DNA of 64,000 nt, from NCBI RefSeq assembly GCF_029076845.1, contig NZ_JARESE010000062.1, positions 186,001 to 250,000 on the forward strand, read 5' to 3'. The notes beneath the pieces were generated by a model. That model saw only the letters and a program-made list of their open reading frames with translations, had not been told where the DNA came from and did not search any database. The translations under genes were made by a program, and so were the position numbers. The DNA comes from Novosphingobium album (ex Liu et al. 2023). Its GTDB lineage: Bacteria; Pseudomonadota; Alphaproteobacteria; Sphingomonadales; Sphingomonadaceae. Numbering within the stretch: the stretch's first letter is position 1; each line of letters opens with the position of its first letter. Positions 47,330 through 58,282 of the stretch are shown here, one piece after another.

Positions 47330-47539
47330 ATGACCGGGGAGCCACTGGCCTCCTCAGGGTCGGAGAAATCGCGCGTGATCTCGAACGTCGATGTGCAGGT
47401 TCTGGTCAAGGACATGTCTCAAAAGATCAAGCTGCTGGAGGAAGCGGAAGCGCATGTCGCGGCCGCGCACATGGAAGCAGCCATCGAAGCCCTGTACAGA
47501 CAGTTCAACATGGAACGAAATCCCTCCGAATTCGAGTAA
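47330..47539 (+). CDS. Small hypothetical protein
   Basis: This is a 69-residue ORF with a central amphipathic helix (MSQKIKLLEEAEAHVAAAHM, then EAAIEALYRQFNM). No family is recognised. The ATG at 47330 is the best start; a TTG 12 nt earlier is in frame. It is isolated downstream of a long AT-rich leader and is followed by about 200 nt without a clear gene, before a winged-helix protein. The helical pattern and isolated promoter suggest a real small protein. Confidence 0.5.
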   Translation: MTGEPLASSGSEKSRVISNVDVQVLVKDMSQKIKLLEEAEAHVAAAHMEAAIEALYRQFNMERNPSEFE

Positions 47540-47740
47540 GCTTAACGCGACGATTCGCGAGAAACGTGCTCTTTTTCATTCTCGTTCGAAACCGGTTATC
47601 CCCCTCTTATGGGAACAATCGTCAGCCCTTGGCTTGACGAGTGGAGAGGGATTTACAACCGCGACGATGCGAATGGGGCACGCGCGGCCAGGCTCCACTC
47701 CGTATGCTCAGTTCGGCCGATTGCCTGGTGCCAATTCCGC

Positions 47741-48301
47741 ATGGACAGAGCCAATCAGATCATGCGCAACCGCGCAAAGGCCAGCCGGCTGATCGGGATC
47801 GCCAACGAATTGCTCGCCATGGCCCGCGATCTGGAATTCGCCGCATCGGGCGAAAGCGATGCCACGATCACCCCGATCCGGCAGACCAAGGTGGAAAAGG
47901 CGAAATCCGGCCAGGACCATCCGGTCTGGGTGGAACTCGCCCGCCAGACTTACGAAGACCGGCGCCGCCGCTCCAAGATCTTCAAGAGCGAGGAGCTTTT
48001 CGGCGAACCGGCCTGGGACATCATGCTCGACCTGTTCGTCGCCGCCAAGGAACGCCGCCGCGTCTCGGTGACGAGCGCCTGCATCGGCTCGGCCGTTCCT
48101 TCCACCACGGCGCTGCGCTGGATCGCCATCCTCGAACGCGAAGGACTGCTGCTGCGCGAAGCCGATCCGAGCGACGCCCGCCGCGTCTACGTCAAGCTCA
48201 GCACGCGCGGCTATTCGGCCATGCTGGAATATTTCTCGCAATCGAGCCGCTCGGTCATCCTGCTCGACGAACATTCGGAAGAAGCCGTCTCGGGCAGCTG
48301 A
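47741..48301 (+). CDS. Winged-helix (MarR-like) DNA-binding protein
   Basis: The protein is about 186 residues. Its C-terminal half looks like a MarR-type winged helix: WDIMLDLFVAAKERRRVSVT, STTALRWIAILEREGLLLRE and the wing DARRVYVKLSTRGY. The N-terminal part is helical and charged. An ATG at 47762 is an alternative start. No ligand can be inferred. It converges on enolase across about 180 nt in which I see no gene. Confidence 0.72.
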   Translation: MDRANQIMRNRAKASRLIGIANELLAMARDLEFAASGESDATITPIRQTKVEKAKSGQDHPVWVELARQTYEDRRRRSKIFKSEELFGEPAWDIMLDLFVAAKERRRVSVTSACIGSAVPSTTALRWIAILEREGLLLREADPSDARRVYVKLSTRGYSAMLEYFSQSSRSVILLDEHSEEAVSGS

Positions 48302-48482
48302 GCACGGCGCCGGGCGCGGCCTTGCGCCTCTCGCCCGGCATGTCTCACCTTGCTTTGGCCACGGCACAAGCCTGTGGCCTCAGCTTGTGGCCTCGATGGC
48401 GCCCCGAACGAGGCCATCGTATTGATCGGCGAAGACGGACAAAGGCCGGCGCCGTGCCGGCCCTATATCGCGAAGTGAGCGA

Positions 48483-49874
<1,392 letters not shown>

Positions 49875-49939
49875 TTACTCTTTGCGCACAACGCCTATAT
49901 GGGAACCATCCCGCAAGGGGCCATCAGGAGGACAGGATT

Positions 49940-50440
49940 ATGGACGAAACCACTGCGTCCGCGGAACCCGGCAGCGAAGCGGCCAAGAATCACTTCACCA
50001 AGGCGATGGAAGAGGCCAAGGCCGGCGCCCAGGCCCTGGGCAAGGAAGCGCAGGCCCGCGCCGAGGAATATCGCGAGAAGCTGAACGAAGCCAAGGAAGG
50101 CTGGTCCAGCGAAGCCAAGGCCAAGTCCGGCGAGGCCAAGGAAATGGCCTTCTCCTTCGCCAACGAAGGCAAGGCCAGGACCAGTCAGGCGCTGACTGGC
50201 CTGGGCAAGATGATCGAGGACAACGCCGGCCTGATCGACGAGAAGGTCGGCCCCAAATATGGCGAGTACGCGCGCGGTGCCGCCCGATCGATCCACGACG
50301 CGGCCGGCCGGCTCGATGAGAAGAGCCTTGACGAGCTGGGCGAGGACGCCAGGGAATTCGTCCGGCAAAGCCCTGCCCTCGCGGTCGGGCTCGCGGCGGC
50401 GGCGGGTTTCCTGCTCGCCCGGGTCTTCCGGGGGAAGTGA
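49940..50440 (+). CDS. ElaB/YqjD-like (DUF883-type) membrane-anchored protein
   Basis: This is a 166-residue protein. A long Ala/Lys/Glu-rich helical region (residues 1-95) precedes a C-terminal single span with Gly-zipper character (ALAVGLAAAAGFLLARVF). In E. coli such tail-anchored proteins bind ribosomes at the inner membrane in stationary phase. Whether this one does is unknown. AGGAGG precedes the ATG. It heads a four-gene operon of small membrane proteins that resembles yqjD-yqjE-yqjK. Confidence 0.78.
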   Translation: MDETTASAEPGSEAAKNHFTKAMEEAKAGAQALGKEAQARAEEYREKLNEAKEGWSSEAKAKSGEAKEMAFSFANEGKARTSQALTGLGKMIEDNAGLIDEKVGPKYGEYARGAARSIHDAAGRLDEKSLDELGEDAREFVRQSPALAVGLAAAAGFLLARVFRGK

Positions 50441-50469
50441 GCCTTGCCTGACGTTCCAGCACGATCGCG

Positions 50470-50853
50470 ATGAACACGGAACCCCCGGTCGTCGCGGCCG
50501 AACGGGAAGATGCGGCGGATCGTTCGCTTCAGGACGATCTGCGTCTTCTCGCGGCGGACGCGCGCGCCTTTGCCGAAGCGGAGCTTGCCTTCCAGAAATC
50601 GCGCGCGGCTTTTGCCGGGGGCGAGATCCGGGGCATCGCCATCCTGGGCGTGGCGGCGGCGGTATTCCTGTTCTTCGCGGTGATGGCGCTGGTCGTCGGG
50701 CTGGTCATCGCACTGGCCCCGGTGCTGACGCCCTGGGGATCGACCGCGGTGGTCACTTGCGGGCTGCTGGCGGTGACGATCGGCTGCGTGGCCGTTGCCG
50801 CCCGGCGCTGGAAACGCATGATGGCGATCATCTCGATTGACGAGCGGGGATGA
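50470..50853 (+). CDS. YqjE-like phage-holin-family membrane protein
   Basis: This is a 127-residue protein. An amphipathic N-terminal part (ADARAFAEAELAFQKSRAAF) precedes two membrane spans (ILGVAAAVFLFFAVMALVVG and TAVVTCGLLAVTIGCVAVAA). This is the pattern of the putative actinophage holin III/YqjE family, whose chromosomal members are not lysis proteins. It overlaps the next gene by four bases (ATGA). Confidence 0.78.
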   Translation: MNTEPPVVAAEREDAADRSLQDDLRLLAADARAFAEAELAFQKSRAAFAGGEIRGIAILGVAAAVFLFFAVMALVVGLVIALAPVLTPWGSTAVVTCGLLAVTIGCVAVAARRWKRMMAIISIDERG

Positions 50854-51176
50854 TGGGCACCCACGCGCAGCAGGTTCTGGCGGACAAGGCCGCGCGCAAG
50901 GCCGCGCGCGATGCCCTGGATACGCGGCTGGCCCGGATGAAGGCGGATCTGGAGACGCGCGGCCTGGCCGGGCGGATCGCCGATGAAGTGAGCGAGCGGG
51001 CCCGCGTGGTGATCGACGAGGCCGTCGACGTCGCGGAGGCCCACCCCGGCGTGATCGGGGGAACCATTGCCGCACTGGCGCTTTGGTTGCTCAGGCACCC
51101 GCTCATAGCCCTGATCGCATATCTGTTCGATCGGGCCGGAACAGAGGAACAGGACGATGGTGACGGAAACGAATAG
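50850..51176 (+). CDS. Small membrane protein in the Yqj-like operon
   Basis: This is a 108-residue protein of unrecognised family. A charged helical N-terminus precedes one or two short hydrophobic segments (VIGGTIAALALWLL, HPLIALIAYLF), then an acidic tail. It overlaps its upstream neighbour by four bases and its downstream neighbour by 20. That tight packing supports it as a real gene. Confidence 0.68.
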   Translation: MMGTHAQQVLADKAARKAARDALDTRLARMKADLETRGLAGRIADEVSERARVVIDEAVDVAEAHPGVIGGTIAALALWLLRHPLIALIAYLFDRAGTEEQDDGDGNE

Positions 51177-51696
51177 CCCGGACCCGGCCGCACAGGGCCA
51201 GAAACCGCAGACTTCCACCAATGTCGTGGCCTTGCCGGTGCGGCCCGAGCCGCGCCCGTCGGACAAGGTGGTGGCTTTCGTGAAGCAGCATCCGGTGCTG
51301 ACGATCGCCGGCGGCCTTGCGGTCGGCGCGGCGGCGGCGGCGCTGCTCAACCGGCGCGGCACGCGCAAGCTGGCCGTGCGTGCCTTCGAACTTGCCGAAC
51401 TGGCGGGAACGGCCGCGCTGATGCTGGGCCGCGAGAGCTGGGACAAGGCGGAAACCGCCGGATCGGGCGCGCGGCGCCAGGCCGGGATCATTGCCGGACA
51501 AGCCGAAAAGCTGGGTGAAGCCGCGGCGCATCGGGCCGAGCGACTCGGCGCCAGCGCCTGGGAAAAGGCCGGTGCGCTGGGCCACGCCGCGCGTGAGCAA
51601 TCGAGCCGCTGGATCGGCTATCCCCGGCCCGCGCCCTCGCTGGGCCGGCGGATTGCTGAAAAAGCTGTCGAATTCGCCACGCGCGGGCGCCACTGA
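51157..51696 (+). CDS. Hypothetical protein of the Yqj-like operon
   Basis: This is a 179-residue protein. A polar N-terminus is followed by one membrane segment (HPVLTIAGGLAVGAAAAALLN), then Ala-rich amphipathic helices (AGIIAGQAEKLGEAAAHRAE). It ends in a basic tail. The family is not recognised. It resembles the first protein of the operon in composition, suggesting a common envelope role. Confidence 0.66.
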   Translation: MVTETNSPDPAAQGQKPQTSTNVVALPVRPEPRPSDKVVAFVKQHPVLTIAGGLAVGAAAAALLNRRGTRKLAVRAFELAELAGTAALMLGRESWDKAETAGSGARRQAGIIAGQAEKLGEAAAHRAERLGASAWEKAGALGHAAREQSSRWIGYPRPAPSLGRRIAEKAVEFATRGRH

Positions 51697-51764
51697 CCCT
51701 TGCGGTTCGCACATGCGAAATACTAGATAAGGCCATCTCCCACCCAGGAAATGGCCCTATCTCT

Positions 51765-51989
51765 ATGCAAAAGCTTCACCTTGTCATGGGCGGGCGCGTG
51801 AAAGATCCGCGCAGCCACGAATTCGTCGATCTGAACAACCTCGATCTCGTCGGGGTGTTTCCCGATTTCGCCTCGGCCGAAGATGCCTGGCGCGCCAACG
51901 CGCAGCGCACCGTGGACGATGCGGAGATGAAGTATGTGATCGTGCACTTGCACCGGCTGCTCGAACCGCACCTGCCCGATACGCACTGA
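51765..51989 (+). CDS. DUF4170-family protein
   Basis: This 74-residue protein matches the small alphaproteobacterial DUF4170 family. It contains LHLVMGGRVKDPRSHEFVDL, DLVGVFPDFASAEDAWRANA and YVIVHLHRLLEP. It is predicted soluble and of unknown function. A strong terminator follows 25 nt after its stop. Confidence 0.83.
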   Translation: MQKLHLVMGGRVKDPRSHEFVDLNNLDLVGVFPDFASAEDAWRANAQRTVDDAEMKYVIVHLHRLLEPHLPDTH

Positions 51990-52014
51990 GCGCAGCAGGC
52001 ACCCGCCAGACAGG

Positions 52015-52048
52015 AAAGGCCGGCGATCACGCCGGCCTTTCTGCTTTT
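52015..52048. terminator. Terminator between the DUF4170 gene and greA
   Basis: AAAGGCCGGCG and its exact complement (52015-52025 and 52030-52040) form an 11-bp stem with a 4-nt loop. The stem ends in TTT and CTGCTTTT follows on the plus strand. The genes on either side converge, and the A/T ends of the stem allow two-way use. Confidence 0.85.
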
Positions 52049-52068
52049 GGGGCCGCCAAAGCGACCGA

Positions 52069-52545
52069 TCAGATGAATTCGATCTTCTCGATCGAATAGA
52101 ACTTGTCGCCCGAAGGCACGGTGACTTCGATCTCTTCGTCCACCTTGCGGCCGATCAGCGCCTTGCCCAGCGGCGAGTTGTAGCTGATCCGCCCGACCCG
52201 GGCATCGGCCTCGTAAGGGCCGACGATCTGGTAACGCACCGGCTTCTCGTCATCGTCGAGCAGCGTGACGGTGGCCCCGAAAATCACCTTGTCGCCCGAA
52301 AGCGAGGCCGGATCGATGATCTGGGCGCGGCTGATCTTGTCCTCAAGGTCGGCGATCGTCGCCTCGACCTGGCCCTGACGCTCCTTGGCGGCATGATATT
52401 CGGCGTTTTCCGACAGGTCGCCATGCGCCCGCGCTTCCTCGATCGCATCGACGATGCGCGGGCGTTCCTCGCGCAGCGCCTTGAGATCCGCGGTCAGCCG
52501 TTCATAGCCTTCCGCAAGCATCGGCAGCTTTTCGACACTGGCCAT
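52069..52545 (-). CDS. greA: Transcription elongation factor GreA
   Basis: This is a 158-residue protein. The N-terminal coiled coil ([38 protein letters not shown]) carries the acidic tip that rescues backtracked RNA polymerase. The C-terminal domain contains [17 protein letters not shown] and [19 protein letters not shown]. Length and motifs are standard. It lies just downstream of carB on the same strand. Confidence 0.98.
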   Translation of the reverse strand: MASVEKLPMLAEGYERLTADLKALREERPRIVDAIEEARAHGDLSENAEYHAAKERQGQVEATIADLEDKISRAQIIDPASLSGDKVIFGATVTLLDDDEKPVRYQIVGPYEADARVGRISYNSPLGKALIGRKVDEEIEVTVPSGDKFYSIEKIEFI

Positions 52546-52650
52546 TTTTCTTGTCTATCCTCCTGCTGCCCGCCCCGTGTGACTAGAAGACCGTCCGGCC
52601 CCGCAAGGGGACGGGCGATCTCTCACGATGTGGGGAGGCAAAGATCGATG

Positions 52651-55600
52651 TCACCTATAATAATCTTGTAACGAGCGCACTTCAAGCTGGCTGGCACGCA
52701 TTGCCGCGATCGCCTGGCTGGCGGCATGGCTGGCGGCGGCGGTGGTGAAGTAGGGCACCTTGGACGTCAGCGCCGATCGCCGGATCGATTGCGAGTCCTT
52801 CAGGCTCTGCCAGCCCTCGGTGGTGTTGAAGATCAGCGCGATCTCGCCATCGACGATCTTGTCGACGATATGCGGGCGCCCTTCGGCCACCTTGTTCACC
52901 CGTTCGACCGGCAAGCCGGCATCGGCGAGGTACTTCTGCGTGCCGGCGGTGGCGATGATGCGGAAGCCCTGCTTCACCAGTTCGCGCACCGCGAGCAGGA
53001 TCTGCGCCTTGTCGCTGTTCTTGACCGAGACGAACACCGTGCCGCCCGCCGGCAGCAGCATCCCCGCGCCAAGCTGGGCCTTGAGGAAGGCGGTGGGGAA
53101 ATCATCGGCGATCCCCATCACTTCGCCGGTAGATTTCATCTCGGGGCTGAGCACCGGATCGACGCCGGGGAAGCGCGAGAAGGGGAACACCGCTTCCTTC
53201 ACCGCCATGTAGTCCAGCTCGCGCTTGAACGGCGGGAAGGTGGACAGCATCTCGCCGGCCATGACGCGCGCGGCGATCTTCGCCACCGGCTGGCCGATCG
53301 CCTTGGCGACGAACGGCACGGTGCGGCTGGCGCGCGGGTTCACCTCGATCAGGTAGACCTCGCCGTCCTTCACCGCGAACTGCACGTTCATCAGCCCGCG
53401 CACGCCCAGCGCCAGCGCCAGCGCCACGGCCTGGCGCTCCATCTCGGCGACGATGTCGGGAGAGAGGCTGTAGGGCGGCAGCGTGCAGGCGCTGTCGCCC
53501 GAATGGATGCCGGCTTCCTCGATATGCTGCATCACGCCCGCGATTTCGACTTGCGTGCCATCGCACAGCGCATCGACATCGCATTCGATCGCATCGCGCA
53601 GATACTGGTCGATCAGCACCGGGCTGTCGCCCGAAACCTGCACGGCGGTGGCGATGTAGTCGTCGAGCTGCTGCTCGGAATCGACGATCTCCATGGCCCG
53701 GCCGCCCAGCACGTAGCTGGGGCGCATCAGCACCGGATAGCCGATCCGGTTGGCCACCGCGACCGCCTCGTCGCGGCTGCGGGCAATGCCGTTGGCCGGC
53801 TGGCGCAGAGCGAGCTTTTCCACCAGCGCGGCGAAACGCTCGCGATCCTCGGCCAGGTCGATCGCATCGGGCGAGGTGCCCAGGATCGGGATGCCCGCCT
53901 CTTCCAGCGCGGCCGCCAGCTTGAGCGGGGTCTGCCCGCCGAACTGGACGATCACGCCCACCAGCTCACCGTTCTGCTGCTCCACGCGCAGGATCTCCAG
54001 CACGTCCTCGGCGGTCAGCGGTTCGAAATAGAGGCGGTCGGACGTGTCGTAGTCGGTCGAGACGGTCTCGGGATTGCAGTTGACCATGATCGTCTCGAAC
54101 CCGGCTTCGTCGAGCGCGAAGCAGGCGTGGACGCAGCAATAGTCGAACTCGATACCCTGCCCGATCCGGTTCGGGCCGCCGCCCAGGATCACGATCTTGC
54201 GCCGGTCGGAAGGCATGGCCTCGTCCTCCGCCGCGCCGAAGAACGGCGCTTCATAGGTCGAGTACATATACGGCGTCACCGCCTCGAACTCGGCGGCGCA
54301 ACTGTCGATCCGCTTGAACACCGGATAGACGCCCAGCTTGTGGCGCAGCGCGCGCACTTCGTCCTCGCTGGTGGCGCCGGCCATCGCGCGCAAGGCATCG
54401 TGCAGCAGGCCCGAGCGCTTCGCCTGGGTCTCGCCCAGCCCGCCCGCGACATGGATCGAGCGGACCGCCAGCGTGGCGAGCCGCTTGTCGGAAAAACCCA
54501 TCGCCTTGAGCCGGCGCAGCGCCTGCGCATCGCGCGGCAGGCCATCACGCATCAGCCTGGCTTCCTCGGCGATGATCTCGGCGATGTGGCGCAGGAACCA
54601 CGGATCGTAATGCGTGATCGCGTGGATCTCCTCTACCGAGAAGCCCTCGCGCATGGCCTGCGCGGCGATCAGCAGCCGGTCGGGCGTGGCCTTGGACAGC
54701 GCGGCGGTGATCGTGTCATGCCCCGCCCCTTCCAGCTCGGGCACGCGGTTGAACCCGTCGAGCCCGGTTTCCAGCCCGCGCAGCGCCTTTTGCAGCGATT
54801 CCTTGAAGTTGCGGCCGATCGCCATGACTTCGCCGACCGATTTCATCGCGGTCGACAGCACCGGCTCGGCTCCCTTGAACTTCTCGAAGGCGAAGCGCGG
54901 GATCTTGGTGACGACGTAGTCGATCGTCGGCTCGAAGCTCGCGGGCGTGGCGCCGGTGATCTCATTGGTGATCTCGTCGAGCGTGTAGCCGACCGCCAGC
55001 TTGGCCGCGACGCGCGCGATGGGAAAGCCCGTCGCCTTCGAGGCCAGCGCCGAGGAGCGCGAGACGCGCGGGTTCATCTCGATCACGATCAGCCGCCCGT
55101 CCTTCGGGTTGACTGCGAACTGTACGTTCGAACCACCTGTTTCCACGCCGATTTCACGCAGCACGGCAATGCTGGCCGAGCGCATGATCTGGTATTCCTT
55201 GTCAGTCAGCGTCAGCGCCGGGGCGACCGTGATCGAATCGCCGGTGTGCACGCCCATCGGATCGACGTTCTCGATCGAGCAGATGATGATGGCGTTGTCG
55301 TGCCGGTCGCGCACGACTTCCATCTCGTATTCCTTCCAGCCGAGCAGCGATTCCTCGATCAGCACTTCGGTGGTGGGCGAGGCATCGAGGCCGGAGCGCA
55401 CGATCTGCTCGAACTCCGCCTTGTTGTAGGCCACGCCGCCGCCGGTGCCGCCCAGCGTGAAGCTGGGCCGGATGATCGAGGGCAGCCCGGTGCGTTCCAG
55501 CACCGCGAAAGCCTCTTCCAGCGAATGAGCGACGCCCGAGCGGGCGGATTCGAGGCCGATCCTGTCCATCGCCTCGCGGAAGCGCTGGCGGTCCTCGGCC

Positions 55601-55974
55601 TTGTCGATCGCATCGGCATCGGCGCCGATCATGGTGACGCCGTACTTCTCCAGCGTGCCGTCATTGAACAGCGCCAGCGCGCAATTGAGCGCGGTCTGCC
55701 CGCCCATCGTCGGCAGCAGCGCGTCGGGCCGCTCCTTCTCGATGATCCGGGTGACGATTTCAGGGGTGATCGGCTCGATATAGGTCGCGTCGGCCATGTC
55801 CGGGTCGGTCATGATCGTCGCCGGGTTGGAATTGACCAGGACGACGCGATAGCCTTCTTCCCTCAGCGCCTTGATCGCCTGCGTCCCCGAATAATCGAAC
55901 TCGCAAGCCTGGCCGATGATGATCGGGCCGGCACCGATGACGAGGATCGAGGAAATGTCTGTGCGTTTGGGCAT
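52651..55974 (-). CDS. carB: Carbamoyl-phosphate synthase large subunit
   Basis: At 1107 residues it has the two-fold repeat of the family. The first ATP-grasp half includes [20 protein letters not shown] and [10 protein letters not shown], and the second [19 protein letters not shown]-terminal allosteric MGS domain ends the protein. It makes carbamoyl phosphate for arginine and pyrimidine synthesis. The ATG at 55974 gives [17 protein letters not shown], the normal start. A small extra gene lies between it and carA. Confidence 0.98.
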   Translation of the reverse strand: MPKRTDISSILVIGAGPIIIGQACEFDYSGTQAIKALREEGYRVVLVNSNPATIMTDPDMADATYIEPITPEIVTRIIEKERPDALLPTMGGQTALNCALALFNDGTLEKYGVTMIGADADAIDKAEDRQRFREAMDRIGLESARSGVAHSLEEAFAVLERTGLPSIIRPSFTLGGTGGGVAYNKAEFEQIVRSGLDASPTTEVLIEESLLGWKEYEMEVVRDRHDNAIIICSIENVDPMGVHTGDSITVAPALTLTDKEYQIMRSASIAVLREIGVETGGSNVQFAVNPKDGRLIVIEMNPRVSRSSALASKATGFPIARVAAKLAVGYTLDEITNEITGATPASFEPTIDYVVTKIPRFAFEKFKGAEPVLSTAMKSVGEVMAIGRNFKESLQKALRGLETGLDGFNRVPELEGAGHDTITAALSKATPDRLLIAAQAMREGFSVEEIHAITHYDPWFLRHIAEIIAEEARLMRDGLPRDAQALRRLKAMGFSDKRLATLAVRSIHVAGGLGETQAKRSGLLHDALRAMAGATSEDEVRALRHKLGVYPVFKRIDSCAAEFEAVTPYMYSTYEAPFFGAAEDEAMPSDRRKIVILGGGPNRIGQGIEFDYCCVHACFALDEAGFETIMVNCNPETVSTDYDTSDRLYFEPLTAEDVLEILRVEQQNGELVGVIVQFGGQTPLKLAAALEEAGIPILGTSPDAIDLAEDRERFAALVEKLALRQPANGIARSRDEAVAVANRIGYPVLMRPSYVLGGRAMEIVDSEQQLDDYIATAVQVSGDSPVLIDQYLRDAIECDVDALCDGTQVEIAGVMQHIEEAGIHSGDSACTLPPYSLSPDIVAEMERQAVALALALGVRGLMNVQFAVKDGEVYLIEVNPRASRTVPFVAKAIGQPVAKIAARVMAGEMLSTFPPFKRELDYMAVKEAVFPFSRFPGVDPVLSPEMKSTGEVMGIADDFPTAFLKAQLGAGMLLPAGGTVFVSVKNSDKAQILLAVRELVKQGFRIIATAGTQKYLADAGLPVERVNKVAEGRPHIVDKIVDGEIALIFNTTEGWQSLKDSQSIRRSALTSKVPYFTTAAASHAASQAIAAMRASQLEVRSLQDYYR

Positions 55975-56014
55975 GAAGCTGAACTGCCTTGGGTATCGAG
56001 TGATGCGGTCGTCG

Positions 56015-56398
56015 TCAGGCGGCAAGGCCGGCGAAAGTCTTTTCCCAGAATTCGGGCCCTTCGGCGCGGGCCTGCGCGATGATCGGATCGCTGGCCTGCA
56101 TGTCCTGGATCACGGTCTTGAACATGTCAGCCTGGAACTGGTGCATGGAGCCGCCGTATTCGCCCTCCTTGGTCGACCAGGCGCCGCGTTCGAGCATGGC
56201 GTCGATGAACAGCTTGCCGACCGCCTTGGCGTGCGCGCGGACTTTCGGGCCGAACTTGCGCACCGCGATCGAGACCTTGTCCTCGAAGATCAGCAGCAGT
56301 TCGCCGTAGGGATAGAACCGCGGCGCGACGCTGAGATCGCCGGCCGGCCCGGCGAGGTAATAGGCCAGGATCGTCTTCTCCAGCTCAGATTGGCTCAT
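56015..56398 (-). CDS. Hypothetical protein inserted between carA and carB
   Basis: This 127-residue soluble protein has no family I recognise. It includes [40 protein letters not shown] and [19 protein letters not shown]. Its ATG overlaps the carA stop by four bases, and carB starts 40 nt after it. It is therefore almost certainly co-translated with the carbamoyl-phosphate synthase subunits. Confidence 0.78.
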   Translation of the reverse strand: MSQSELEKTILAYYLAGPAGDLSVAPRFYPYGELLLIFEDKVSIAVRKFGPKVRAHAKAVGKLFIDAMLERGAWSTKEGEYGGSMHQFQADMFKTVIQDMQASDPIIAQARAEGPEFWEKTFAGLAA

Positions 56399-57573
56399 TT
56401 CATCATCTCCACGAACTTTTCGAACAGATAGAAGCTGTCCTGCGGGCCGGGGCTCGCCTCGGGATGGTATTGCACGCCGAAGGCGCGCTTGCCGCGAATG
56501 GCGATGCCGCAATTGGTGCCGTCGAACAGCGAGACGTGGGTTTCCTCGATCGCGTCGGGCAGGCTCACGTTATCGACCGCGAAACCGTGGTTCATCGAGG
56601 TGATCTCGACCACGTCGTCGGCCAGCCGCTTGACCGGGTGATTGGCGCCGCGATGGCCCTGGAACATCTTGGCGGTGGTTCCCCCGGCGGCCAGCGCGAG
56701 CATCTGGTGGCCCAGGCAAATACCGAAGACGGGGATGTCGCGTTCGAGCAGGCCCTGGATCACCGGCACGGCATAGGCGCCGGTCGCCGCCGGATCGCCC
56801 GGACCGTTCGACAGGAACACGCCCGCCGGCTCGAGCGCCAGCACGGCATCGAGCGGCGTTTCGGCCGGCACCACGGTGACGCGCGCGCCGGCCTTCACCA
56901 GATTGCGGAAAATATTGTCCTTCGCGCCGTAATCGATCGCCACGACGTGCGGCCGGGGATCGTGCGCGCTGCGGCCATAGCCCTTGCCCAGCGTCCAGGT
57001 GGAGCCTTCCCAGTCCTGCGCGGTCTGGCGGCTGACCAGCTTGGCCAGGTCCATGCCTTCCAGCCCCGGCCAGTCGCGCGCGCGCTTGAGCAGCGCGGGC
57101 ACATCGAACTTGCCGGCGGGATCGTGCGCGATCACCGCGTTCGGCGCGCCGGCCATGCGGATCCGCCGCGTCAGCGCGCGCGTGTCGATGCCGGCCAGGC
57201 CGATCTTGCCCTTGCTGGCCAGCCACGGGCCGAATTCCCCGCGCGAGCGGAAGTTGGACGCCAGCGTCACATCCTCGCGCACCACGCAGGCCACCGCGCC
57301 GTCGACCCGCGATTCGAGGTCTTCGTCGTTGATGCCGACATTGCCGATGTGCGGGAAGGTGAACGTGACGATCTGCGCCGCATAGGACGGATCGGTCATC
57401 ACTTCCTGATAGCCGGTCATCGCGGTGTTGAAGCAGACTTCGCCCACCGCCTCGCCCACGGCGCCGAAGCCGCGCCCCCACAGGACATGCCCGTCGGCCA
57501 GCACGAGCACGCCGGTGGCGCCCTCTGGTTTGGGGGCCGGTTTGGGCGCGTGCGAAAGTGCGGCGTCGGCCAT
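56395..57573 (-). CDS. carA: Carbamoyl-phosphate synthase small (glutaminase) subunit
   Basis: This is a 392-residue protein. The N-terminal domain has VCFNTAMTGYQEVMTDPSYA. The class I amidotransferase has the nucleophile Cys in FGICLGHQML and the His-Glu pair in VQYHPEASPGP. It supplies ammonia from glutamine to CarB. It is divergent from yqeY. Confidence 0.98.
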   Translation of the reverse strand: MADAALSHAPKPAPKPEGATGVLVLADGHVLWGRGFGAVGEAVGEVCFNTAMTGYQEVMTDPSYAAQIVTFTFPHIGNVGINDEDLESRVDGAVACVVREDVTLASNFRSRGEFGPWLASKGKIGLAGIDTRALTRRIRMAGAPNAVIAHDPAGKFDVPALLKRARDWPGLEGMDLAKLVSRQTAQDWEGSTWTLGKGYGRSAHDPRPHVVAIDYGAKDNIFRNLVKAGARVTVVPAETPLDAVLALEPAGVFLSNGPGDPAATGAYAVPVIQGLLERDIPVFGICLGHQMLALAAGGTTAKMFQGHRGANHPVKRLADDVVEITSMNHGFAVDNVSLPDAIEETHVSLFDGTNCGIAIRGKRAFGVQYHPEASPGPQDSFYLFEKFVEMMK

Positions 57574-57730
57574 GGGGGTCGCTCCGTTTACGGCGTTCAG
57601 ACAATAAGTGCTAAGGCCCAGCGGCTAGACAGCCTTGTGCACCGCGTCAAGGCGCCGAGGTGGAAAATGCCGCGCACCTAGCCTACTTTTGCCGGATCAT
57701 ACCGCAAACACCTCGGGAAGTCAGGAAAAC

Positions 57731-58183
57731 ATGATCCGCGATTCGATCAAGGCCGCGCAAATCGCGGCGATGAAAGCCGGCGACAAGCCGCGTCTGGGCG
57801 CCCTCCGGCTGATGCTCGCCAAGCTGAAGGACCGCGACATCGAACTGCGTACCGCCGCGCAAGTGCCCGACGACGATACGCTGGTGGTCGAAGTCCTGCA
57901 GAAGATGGCCAAGCAGCGCCGCGAATCGATCCAGCTCTTCGAGGAAGGCGGCCGTGCCGAACGCGCCGCCGAGGAGCGCGCCGAACTGGCCGTGATCGAG
58001 GAATTCCTGCCCGCGCAGATGGGCGAGGACGAGACGATGGCCGCGATCGCGGCGATCAAGGCCGAAACCGGCGCCGCCAGCCTCAAGGACATGGGCAAGG
58101 TCATGGCCGAGCTGAAAGCCCGCCACGGCAGCCAGCTTGACATGAGCAAGGCCAGCGGGCTGGTGAAAGCGGCGCTGGCCTGA
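57731..58183 (+). CDS. GatB/YqeY-domain protein
   Basis: This 150-residue protein has the YqeY fold related to the tail of the amidotransferase GatB. It contains DKPRLGALRLMLAKLKDRDIE, KQRRESIQLFEEGGR, EEFLPAQM and LKDMGKVMAELKARHGSQLD. Its role is uncertain, possibly linked to tRNA or Glu/Gln handling. It precedes dnaG and rpoD, a common order in these bacteria. Confidence 0.95.
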   Translation: MIRDSIKAAQIAAMKAGDKPRLGALRLMLAKLKDRDIELRTAAQVPDDDTLVVEVLQKMAKQRRESIQLFEEGGRAERAAEERAELAVIEEFLPAQMGEDETMAAIAAIKAETGAASLKDMGKVMAELKARHGSQLDMSKASGLVKAALA

Positions 58184-58282
58184 GCCGCCCGCCTCGGACT
58201 GCCGGGACGGCGGGGCGAAAATCCGGCATAAATCGGCCGAAACGGTGGCCCCTGGCGCGATTTGGCGGCACACTGGGTGGCC

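Noticed and set aside
50470..50853. Phage lysis gene or prophage remnant
   Set aside because: The holin-like protein belongs to the YqjE type found in normal chromosomes. No other phage gene is nearby.
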